From Floridanema aerugineum (GTDB lineage: Bacteria; Cyanobacteriota; Cyanobacteriia; Cyanobacteriales; Aerosakkonemataceae): a DNA stretch of 64,000 nt. The DNA lies in NCBI RefSeq assembly GCF_041929345.1, contig NZ_JBHFNQ010000143.1, positions 3,786-67,785 of the forward strand, written 5' to 3'. The translations under genes and the position numbers were made by a program. Position 1 is the first letter of the stretch; each line of letters opens with the position of its first letter. Below, piece after piece: positions 17,411 through 24,455 of this stretch. The notes below the pieces were generated by a model. The model saw only the letters and a list, made by a program, of their open reading frames with translations, made no database searches and was not told where the DNA came from.

Positions 17411-17785
17411 TTACTGTTTTAATTTGAAACAATAAACTGACCAGCAAGTACTACCAGCAATTATTACAAGAATAGATAGTAAATCAATATTTTCAATTAT
17501 TCTTGCTTGTTGTTCATTTGCTGTTAGTTGATACATTATATTTCTATGGTGTTCCCGTCGATTCAATTCAAGCTGTCGAGAGTTTGCTAGATCTTGCTCA
17601 AGAGAATGATCAAAGGGATTATAGTTTGGTGGGTTGTATAATTGTTTCTCAGAACTGAAGTTGATAGGAGGTAAAGATAACTGGCTTCTGATGTAGCCTC
17701 TAACTAAGGTTACAAGAACAACAGTAAAAATTACTCCTGATACTACTTTGGGCATCGGATTTCGAGATTGCTTTTGGGTTTCCAT
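17411..17785 (-). CDS. Unknown two-helix membrane protein
   Basis: 124 residues: an N-terminal membrane helix (VVSGVIFTVVLVTLVRGYI), a polar, possibly coiled-coil middle (LEQDLANSRQLELNRREHHR) and a C-terminal helix (LLSILVIIAGSTCWSVYCF). No family recognised. Part of the same minus-strand group. Confidence 0.55.
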   Translation of the reverse strand: METQKQSRNPMPKVVSGVIFTVVLVTLVRGYIRSQLSLPPINFSSEKQLYNPPNYNPFDHSLEQDLANSRQLELNRREHHRNIMYQLTANEQQARIIENIDLLSILVIIAGSTCWSVYCFKLKQ

Positions 17786-17849
17786 ATTAGCTAATTACTC
17801 CATACAGGTTATTAAGAAATTCGGATTTTCACTTAATTTTGCAGTCTTG

Positions 17850-18086
17850 CTATTTGTGATTTAACAACCCTTTTATAATCCCTCCTGTAATTCCTATACC
17901 AAATAATATTGCCCCGAAATTTGCACGATCTTCATTATCACGAGCTTCACCGGATACGTAGAAAGAACCGCCTCTGGCAGCAGTTCGACTCCAACCACCA
18001 GCTTGAGAAGGCTTAATGCTACATAATAAAGCGGAACTGATTGCCAACAGTAGACTAATGCTTAAAATCCAAGTTTTGGTATTCAT
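17850..18086 (-). CDS. Small exported glycine-rich protein
   Basis: 78 residues with a clear signal peptide (MNTKTWILSISLLLAISSAL...SQA-GG) and a mature part ending in a glycine-rich hydrophobic segment (AILFGIGITGGIIKGLL), reminiscent of glycine-zipper peptides. Function unknown. It is the first gene of the four-gene minus-strand group. Confidence 0.6.
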   Translation of the reverse strand: MNTKTWILSISLLLAISSALLCSIKPSQAGGWSRTAARGGSFYVSGEARDNEDRANFGAILFGIGITGGIIKGLLNHK

Positions 18087-18190
18087 GCCAGCTATTCTTG
18101 AATAAACTCAATATCAATAAATATTATTTAGGTTTTTTTTATATTTGTATATTCGTGAAAACTAGGAAATTGCCAAACAGTTAAATAATT

Positions 18191-18261
18191 AATAGTTCGG
18201 TCGGAAAAAGCCGGAAAAAGTTGTTAAAGTCGGAGAGAGTCGGAAAAAGTCGGATTATAAT
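18191..18261 (+). promoter_or_regulatory. Phased decamer repeats ending in a -10 box
   Basis: CGGAAAAAG-type decamers repeat at exactly 10-base steps from 18201 to 18255 (one degenerate copy at 18221), placing A-tracts once per helical turn, which should bend the DNA. The array runs into a perfect TATAAT at 18256-18261, 28 bases before the ATG of the STAND gene. This looks like a curved-DNA promoter or a set of operator sites for that gene. Confidence 0.6.
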
Positions 18262-18288
18262 AGTGAAAACACTGATATTTACCTAGAA

Positions 18289-19674
18289 ATGGACGTTAAT
18301 GAAGTGCTAAAACTTGTAGATCGCCTAATTTTCTCAAAAACTGACAAGCACTTAGACGATCTACAAGAAGCAATATTACGGAGTAGTTTGCAAAATCAAA
18401 AATACTCGAAAATAGCAGAAGAGTTTAATTGCACAGAAGGTCACGTTAAGGATATCGCTTCTGAACTTTGGAAGATTCTGTCAGAGATATTAGGAGAAAA
18501 TGTCAGTAAGTCAAATTTTCGATCTACAATGCAAAGGTGTCGGTTCTCTAATATTTCATCCGTTTCATCAAATTTTGCAACAGATTTTGCAAGAATTAAT
18601 AACATAAACCTTTGTCAAAAAGCTTTGCAGACTCCAGAAGTTTCACAAGATCGATCGCACCACCCCAAAACCCAAATTTCTCTAGAAGATGCACCTGATA
18701 TTTCCCCTTTTTTTGGACGGAATGAAGAACTAAATCAGCTGGAAAAAGCGATCGCACAACAACACTCTCGCCTAGTCACAATATTGGGAATGAGCGGAAT
18801 TGGTAAAACTGCACTTGCTTTACAATTAGTCGAACAAATAAAAGATAAATTCGATTATGTAATTTGGCGCAGCTTACACAGTAAACCATTATTGGAAGAA
18901 CTGCAAACAAATCTAATTCAATTCTTCTCTAATCAACCAGAAAACGGATTAAAACTCAACATTAACTTATCACAATTAATAGAATATTTGCGGAAACATC
19001 GCTGCTTGATAATATTAGATGATGTGCATTCTATTTTCAGCAAGGGACAATTAGCTGGTTGTTATGAAAACGGTTATGAAAATTACGGCGAATTATTCAA
19101 AAGACTGGGAGAATTACATCATCAAAGTTGCTTAGTTCTGCTTAGTTGGGATAAACCGAGAGAAATTGCTAAATTAGAAGCAGAAAATCGTCAGGTTTGT
19201 TGTTTAGAATTGCAGGGGTTAGATTTGCGATCGGCTAAAGAAATCCTCAGAGAAAAGAGATTAGTTGAAGAAGAGAAATGGCAAGAGTTAATTGAAAAAT
19301 ATCAAGGTAATCCTTTATGGTTGAAAATAATTGCTACCATGATTCAAGATTTATTCGGTGGCAGAGTGGGGGAATTTGTTAAATATGACAACCTATTGTT
19401 GAATGAAGATTTAAAAGATGTATTGTTTCAGGAGTGCGATCGCTTATCCGAAATAGAAAAACAGATAATTTGTAGTATTGCTGAAGAAACCGAAGCAGTT
19501 GCTATTTCTCAATTGTTGTCACATTTACAATTACCTGCTTCAGAATTGATTAATGCAATGCAATCTTTAGGAAGACGTTCATTAATTGCTAAAATCAACC
19601 AAGGTAACGAAACGCTTTTTAACTTGCAACCAGTGGTGAAACAGTATGTTAAAATAAGGATTAATGAAGGATAA
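18289..19674 (+). CDS. Short STAND (NB-ARC) NTPase with N-terminal HTH-like domain
   Basis: 461 residues. The first ~80 resemble the N-terminal HTH-like domain that cyanobacterial NB-ARC proteins share with vWA-MoxR systems (SKIAEEFNCTEGHVKDIASELW). The NB-ARC domain has Walker A GMSGIGKT (167-174), Walker B LIILDD (240-245), a sensor-like LVLLSW and GNPLWLKI (340-347), then a winged-helix part ending LQPVVKQYVKIRI. The WD40, TPR or other sensor repeats that usually follow are missing: the gene stops there. It may act with a separate sensor or effector. The promoter is unusual (phased repeats just upstream). Confidence 0.85.
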   Translation: MDVNEVLKLVDRLIFSKTDKHLDDLQEAILRSSLQNQKYSKIAEEFNCTEGHVKDIASELWKILSEILGENVSKSNFRSTMQRCRFSNISSVSSNFATDFARINNINLCQKALQTPEVSQDRSHHPKTQISLEDAPDISPFFGRNEELNQLEKAIAQQHSRLVTILGMSGIGKTALALQLVEQIKDKFDYVIWRSLHSKPLLEELQTNLIQFFSNQPENGLKLNINLSQLIEYLRKHRCLIILDDVHSIFSKGQLAGCYENGYENYGELFKRLGELHHQSCLVLLSWDKPREIAKLEAENRQVCCLELQGLDLRSAKEILREKRLVEEEKWQELIEKYQGNPLWLKIIATMIQDLFGGRVGEFVKYDNLLLNEDLKDVLFQECDRLSEIEKQIICSIAEETEAVAISQLLSHLQLPASELINAMQSLGRRSLIAKINQGNETLFNLQPVVKQYVKIRINEG

Positions 19675-19713
19675 TAGAGAAGTAAAATAGTTGTTATTAC
19701 TCAAGATTAAATG

Positions 19714-20217
19714 ATGGATATAAAGGCGATCGCATCCTCCCCCCAAACTTCCAACCTCTACGAAACAGACTTTTATGCTTGGACACAGGAACAAGCAAAA
19801 CTCCTGCAACAAGGAGTATGGCAAAGTTTAGATATTGCCAATTTAGTTGAGGAAATCGAATCTTTGGGAAAACAAGTACGTCAGGAATTAAGAAATCGCT
19901 TGGGAGTGCTACTCGGTCATTTGTTGAAATGGGAATTTCAGCCTCACAAAAGGTCGAGAAGTTGGTTTTTAACATTGCGGGAACAACGTCGCAGAATTCT
20001 CGAACATTTGGATGAAAATCCCAGCTTAAAACCCTATCTTCCCGAAGTGTTGCTGAAAGCATATAAAGATGGACTTGACTTAGCTATACGCGAGACATTT
20101 CTCCCTGACGAAGAGTTTCCATCTGAGTGTCCTTACAGTATTGAGCAAATTCTGGATGCTACTTTTTTTCCCGGAGAACCCCTGGAATCGGGTCAAAATT
20201 GGGTGGTGGAAAATTAA
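19714..20217 (+). CDS. DUF29 family protein, copy 1
   Basis: 167 residues of the DUF29 family, helical soluble proteins abundant in cyanobacteria and of unknown function. Signature segments are LYETDFYAWTQEQAKLL, DIANLVEEIESLGKQVRQEL and LLGHLLKWEFQP. I start it at ATG 19714, which aligns with the paralogue at 20292; an ATG directly before (19711) is also possible. The following gene is a close copy and even the upstream sequences are alike, so they arose by tandem duplication. Confidence 0.9.
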   Translation: MDIKAIASSPQTSNLYETDFYAWTQEQAKLLQQGVWQSLDIANLVEEIESLGKQVRQELRNRLGVLLGHLLKWEFQPHKRSRSWFLTLREQRRRILEHLDENPSLKPYLPEVLLKAYKDGLDLAIRETFLPDEEFPSECPYSIEQILDATFFPGEPLESGQNWVVEN

Positions 20218-20291
20218 AATAAGTTCTAGAACTAAGACTTAAACTAAATCCCCAGAAATTTCAAATAGTTATTGTTACCTCAGATTAAATT

Positions 20292-20795
20292 ATGGATAGA
20301 AAAGCGATCGCATCCTCCCCCCAAACTTCCAACCTCTACGAAACAGACTTCTACGCTTGGACGCAGCAACAAGCGAAACTCCTGCAAGCAGGAATATGGG
20401 AAAATTTAGATATTATCAATTTGGTTGAGGAAATAGAATCTTTGGGAAAACAAGTACGTCAGGAATTAAGAAATCGTTTGGGAGTGCTACTCGGTCATTT
20501 ATTAAAAGGGGAATTTCAGCCTAATAAAAGGTCGAAAAGCTGGTTTTTTACCTTGCGAGAACAACGGCGTAGAATACGACAATTGTTGGCTGAAAATCCC
20601 AGCTTAAAACTTTATCTTCCCGAAGCATTACAAATAGCTTATGAAGATGGAATTGATTTAGCTGCACGCGAGACATCCCTTACAGATAAAGATTTTACTG
20701 CTGAATGTCCTTACAGTATTGAGCAAGTTTTGGATTCTACTTTTTTCCCAGGAGAACCAATTACATCAGGTAAAAATTGGGTTGTCGAAAATTGA
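20292..20795 (+). CDS. DUF29 family protein, copy 2
   Basis: 167 residues, very similar to the preceding gene along its whole length (same LYETDFYAWTQ, LVEEIESLGKQVRQELRNR and ECPYSIEQ segments). It also shares the HIP1-containing start region. Differences are scattered, with no frameshift, so both copies seem functional. Function unknown. Confidence 0.9.
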   Translation: MDRKAIASSPQTSNLYETDFYAWTQQQAKLLQAGIWENLDIINLVEEIESLGKQVRQELRNRLGVLLGHLLKGEFQPNKRSKSWFFTLREQRRRIRQLLAENPSLKLYLPEALQIAYEDGIDLAARETSLTDKDFTAECPYSIEQVLDSTFFPGEPITSGKNWVVEN

Positions 20796-20856
20796 AAGAT
20801 AATCAACCTATAAAATTAGGCGATTCCCTGTTTCTCCTGTTATTTGAGTTTAATTC

Positions 20857-20890
20857 GTAGGGTGCGTTAGTGCTAACGTAACGCACCATT
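20857..20890. repeat. GTAGGGTGCGTTA palindromic repeat
   Basis: A single-arm member of the family described at 3456-3645: GGTGCGTTAgtgcTAACGTAACGCACC. It lies between the second DUF29 gene and the LRR gene. Confidence 0.75.
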
Positions 20891-20941
20891 TGGCTGAAAA
20901 TTGCGATCGATTATCCTGTAGTTTAGCTCAGTTTTAACGCC

Positions 20942-21958
20942 ATGTCTGAAACACAATCAGATTTAACAAAAACTTTCCCAACCTTTGCTGATTGGTGCAG
21001 TCACAAAGATAACATTTGTCCAGCAGCAAAACATACAGTTGAGGTATTACTAAAAGAAGCTGGCACAACTGATTGCCATGAAGCAGAATTAATTCTGATG
21101 AATCGAACTAAACTGAATCTCCACAACAATCAAATTACAGATTTAAATCCAATTTCAACTCTCACCAATCTGACAGAACTTTATCTTCACAACAATCAAA
21201 TCACAGATATAAATCCACTTTCAACTCTCACCAATCTTACCGCACTAAATCTTCGGTTCAATCAAATCATAAACTACCTTCCCCTTTCAAATCTCACTAA
21301 TCTGACAGAACTTTATCTCGAAAGCGATCGCATCACAGACCTCAAACTACTTTCAACTCTCACCAATCTTACTAAATTGTATCTCGAAGTCAGTCAAATC
21401 ACAGATTTGAGTTTACTTTCAACTCTTACCAATCTGACAGAACTTTATCTCCACAACAATCAAATCACAGATTTAAATCCACTTTCAACTCTTTTTAATC
21501 TGACCTACCTTTATCTCGAAGGCAGTCAAATCATAGACTTGAGTCCTTTACAATCACTTAAATCTTTAGAATACTGCGAAATTTACAATGTAGCTTTGCC
21601 GAAAAAATATTTTCTGCCTCTGCAAAAATGGCAATCTAGATGGATTTTGGAAGAGAAGAATATAGGAATTCGCCGCGTTTTAATTCAACAAATTGGGTAC
21701 GATCGCATTTGCCAAGAACTACAAGCGATCGAATTAGATACTTGGCGCGAATACAGTTTATTAAAAATCGATATTTTCGATGATTTTGATATCGAAAATG
21801 AAAGGGAACTAGCGGCAACCTATTTATTAAAAATGACTTGTCCGAGTACAGGATTTATTCACGCTTTGCGCGTCCCGCCAAATATGAAATCCGCTAGAGA
21901 AGCAATTCGCTGGGTAAATTGGGGATTTGACCCCGAAGAATTTGCTAGAGAAACTTAA
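20942..21958 (+). CDS. Leucine-rich repeat protein with C-terminal DUF6745 domain
   Basis: 338 residues. An N-terminal cap (FADWCSHKDNICPAAKHTVEVLL) leads into seven 22-residue LRRs (about residues 54-205) of the pattern LTELYLHNNQITDLNPLSTLTN. The C-terminal third matches DUF6745 (IGYDRICQELQAIELDTWREY ... RVPPNMKSAREAIRWVNWG). The repeats are also almost identical at DNA level (66-base units), so copy number has changed recently. No signal peptide; it is probably a cytoplasmic protein-binding scaffold (inference). No ribosome site is obvious before the ATG. Confidence 0.85.
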   Translation: MSETQSDLTKTFPTFADWCSHKDNICPAAKHTVEVLLKEAGTTDCHEAELILMNRTKLNLHNNQITDLNPISTLTNLTELYLHNNQITDINPLSTLTNLTALNLRFNQIINYLPLSNLTNLTELYLESDRITDLKLLSTLTNLTKLYLEVSQITDLSLLSTLTNLTELYLHNNQITDLNPLSTLFNLTYLYLEGSQIIDLSPLQSLKSLEYCEIYNVALPKKYFLPLQKWQSRWILEEKNIGIRRVLIQQIGYDRICQELQAIELDTWREYSLLKIDIFDDFDIENERELAATYLLKMTCPSTGFIHALRVPPNMKSAREAIRWVNWGFDPEEFARET

Positions 21959-22063
21959 ACTACAGCATAATTTAAAGCTCAAAGTCCGACTTTAAGAGGA
22001 TGTCGATCGCAAATCAAACAATTAATTTGATATCATCTAAAATATGAGAATTATCCTGCGATT

Positions 22064-22669
22064 ATGCCATCTACAAAACCCTATCAACCCCTAGTTCTCC
22101 GATTATTACACGGCATCACCGCTTTACTGGTAATTAGCGCCGCGATCACCGGATTTTTAGTATATGATAGCTGGGACGGTCGCTTTGGTCGCCTTGCACT
22201 TACTTTAAAAAACCGCGAATTCATCGATATTCATGGCACATTTGGCTTTTTCTTATTGCCAATTTTGATAATTTTGACAATTTACAGTATTCGGGTTGGT
22301 TATCGCCGTTTAATTCAAGCTGATTCCTTTAGTAAACTTAAAGAAGTCGGTAAACCAATTTGGTGGTATACTCTCCAACGTTTTGCTAATACTTTAATGT
22401 TAATTTCTGCCTTATTTGCCTTACTTACTGGTAAATTTCAAGATGAAAATTGGCTACCCCAAGGAATATTAAATCAGCCTTGGTACTACGCGCATTTGCT
22501 TGCTTGGTGTGGCGTTGTAATTGCTTTTGCGTTGCATTTATTGATGAGTGTAAAAGTTGGCGGTGTTCCCCTGCTAATTTCCATGTTTGATGCTAAAATT
22601 CGTGCAGAAGATAGCCCGAAATTATGGTGGCAAAAAGTAAAAACTTGGCTGGGTAATCCACATTTGTAA
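22064..22669 (+). CDS. Cytochrome b561-like di-heme membrane protein
   Basis: 201 residues with four predicted membrane helices. Histidines fit to bind two b hemes: His16 (RLLHGITA), His57 (DIHGTFGF), His144 (YAHLLAW) and His158 (FALHLLMS). This is the cytochrome b561/Ni-Fe-hydrogenase b-subunit fold, which moves electrons across membranes. The electron partner is unknown and no hydrogenase or dehydrogenase gene is adjacent. Confidence 0.85.
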   Translation: MPSTKPYQPLVLRLLHGITALLVISAAITGFLVYDSWDGRFGRLALTLKNREFIDIHGTFGFFLLPILIILTIYSIRVGYRRLIQADSFSKLKEVGKPIWWYTLQRFANTLMLISALFALLTGKFQDENWLPQGILNQPWYYAHLLAWCGVVIAFALHLLMSVKVGGVPLLISMFDAKIRAEDSPKLWWQKVKTWLGNPHL

Positions 22670-22697
22670 ATCCAACTATTTGGTAGGGAAAAATACA

Positions 22698-23492
22698 ATG
22701 AGTTCTCCCTTTCCCGGAATGAATCCTTATTTAGAAGATCCAGAATTGTGGTCGGAAGTTCATCATCGGTTAATTACTGCGATCGCCGATGCACTAGCAC
22801 CTTCGTTGCGTCCTAAATATTATGTTGCTATAGAGAAGCGTACTTACTTAAGCAATATCGAAGATAGCGTTTTGGTAGGAATTCCCGACGTAACAGTATT
22901 TTCTAGGGGTTTAAAGAAGAGTGAAACGCGATCGACTCTGACAATCCCTTCTCAAACAGAAGCAGTTACAGTTACAATACCACAACCCGAAGAAATTAGA
23001 GAAAGTTATTTAGCAATTAAAGAAGTAGGAACAGGCAAAGTTGTTACTGTATTAGAAATCCTTTTTCCAAAAAACAAACGGGCAAAAGAAGGAAGAGAAG
23101 CATATCAACGTAAACGTCAGCAAGTTTTAGCCAGCTTAACTAATTTAGTAGAAATTGACTTGCTGAGAACCGGAAAACCCATGCGAATTATTGAGAAGAT
23201 TGAGTCCGATTATCGCATTTTAATTAGTCGTAGCGATCGCCGTCCTAACGCAAGTCTATATGCTTTTAACTTGCCCGATCAAATTCCCTCATTTCCTTTA
23301 CCTTTGCAGTCAAGAGAACCTGAACCATTAATAGATTTGCAAAGCTTATTAAACGGTGTGTACGATCGCGCAGATTTTGATTTAAGGATAGATTACAATC
23401 AGGAACCTGTCGTAAAACTAAGCCCAGAAGATGCCGTTTGGGTAGATGAATTATTACGAAATCAAGGATTACGAGGTACAATTGAAGAATAA
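22698..23492 (+). CDS. DUF4058 family protein
   Basis: 264 residues starting MSSPFPGMNPYLEDPELW, the standard DUF4058 opening, followed by the conserved VVTVLEILFPKNKR segment, whose acidic/lysine pattern recalls PD-(D/E)XK nucleases. The ATG at 22698 follows GGGAAAA and matches the family start; an in-frame TTG at 22680 is less likely. Function is unknown. It converges with the glycosyltransferase-like gene downstream. Confidence 0.88.
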   Translation: MSSPFPGMNPYLEDPELWSEVHHRLITAIADALAPSLRPKYYVAIEKRTYLSNIEDSVLVGIPDVTVFSRGLKKSETRSTLTIPSQTEAVTVTIPQPEEIRESYLAIKEVGTGKVVTVLEILFPKNKRAKEGREAYQRKRQQVLASLTNLVEIDLLRTGKPMRIIEKIESDYRILISRSDRRPNASLYAFNLPDQIPSFPLPLQSREPEPLIDLQSLLNGVYDRADFDLRIDYNQEPVVKLSPEDAVWVDELLRNQGLRGTIEE

Positions 23493-23509
23493 ATTTTTTG
23501 CTCAAATTA

Positions 23510-24373
23510 CTACATTGACAAATCAATCTGTTGCCCAATCGTATCTAAAAACTTCGTGCCATAATGTTGAATTTCCAGAAAACTTGCCTGTTGCGGTATG
23601 GTTTTATAAACCAAAAAATGCTTCATAATTCCTAAAGTAGCAGCACTTTCTAAAGGGCCAATAAAACTAGGATCGCGATCGAGAAAATCCGGCTGACTAG
23701 CCCAATGCTTCATTTGATTAGCATTCAAAAAATAACAACCGGAATGGGGATTTAAAGCGCGACGGAAAACCATCGGTACACCCATAATTTTGCTTTGTAA
23801 TTGCGGACGATCGCTGACATCTTGAAAATTTTCCGTTGCTTTCGGATTTATATCACCATCAACATAAGCTTTGTAAGAAAGCCCGTGAGTGGAAATTTCA
23901 TAACGATTTGGTTGCAACAAACAGCGATCGCCAGCTTCCTTATTAAACCAATATAATTTTACAAAAAACCAAGGATCGTGTATGATTAAATCATCTTCCA
24001 AAAAACAGTAATAATCATAATTTCCTAAAGAATCTCGCAACACCGCTTGACACTCAAATCCCAAAAACATCGGTTTGGCTTCTGTGGGATAATGTTGATA
24101 AAAATGATCAGGTACAGGAAGCTGATCCAAAAGATGACAATCTTGAGTTGTACAAATTACAATATCCAAATCATTAGCTAAAGGTTGGTTAGCCGGAAAA
24201 GCCAATTTTTCTTTAATATTAATAATGCTTTGCGACTTACTAAATAACTGATGTAAAGCAGTAAGACTTTGACTTAATGCTGCTAAACGAGGCTGGGGAT
24301 TTTTCGATCGGGAATCATGCCGACTATTATCTTCCGGTTTAAAAAAGTGAGCAATTGTAATTAGGATTCGCAT
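23510..24373 (-). CDS. Glycosyltransferase-like protein
   Basis: 287 residues from ATG 24373 (MRILITIAHFFKP). LDIVICTTQDCHLL, a long middle part and CFLEDDLIIHDPWFF (a DxD-like motif at the end of a strand) suggest a GT-A-type nucleotide-sugar transferase; the rest is unlike any family I can name. A longer reading from 24397 adds eight residues and is less likely. It is the last of eight minus-strand genes and follows the GT4-parvulin fusion by 81 bases, so it may act on the same glycan or protein (inference). Confidence 0.6.
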   Translation of the reverse strand: MRILITIAHFFKPEDNSRHDSRSKNPQPRLAALSQSLTALHQLFSKSQSIINIKEKLAFPANQPLANDLDIVICTTQDCHLLDQLPVPDHFYQHYPTEAKPMFLGFECQAVLRDSLGNYDYYCFLEDDLIIHDPWFFVKLYWFNKEAGDRCLLQPNRYEISTHGLSYKAYVDGDINPKATENFQDVSDRPQLQSKIMGVPMVFRRALNPHSGCYFLNANQMKHWASQPDFLDRDPSFIGPLESAATLGIMKHFLVYKTIPQQASFLEIQHYGTKFLDTIGQQIDLSM

Positions 24374-24402
24374 TGATAGAAAATAGGAAATAAACATTAA
24401 AG

Positions 24403-24455
24403 GTACGTAGTTGCGCTTCAGCGCTCTTCTCTAGCGCTAAAGCGCAACAACGTAC
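24403..24455. repeat. Long hairpin between the two glycosyltransferase genes
   Basis: GTACGTAGTTGCGCTT...AGCGCT pairs with AGCGCT...AAGCGCAACAACGTAC around a 7-base loop; only two mismatches in 23 pairs. There is no T-run, so it is more a REP-like repeat or an mRNA stabiliser than a terminator. Confidence 0.7.
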
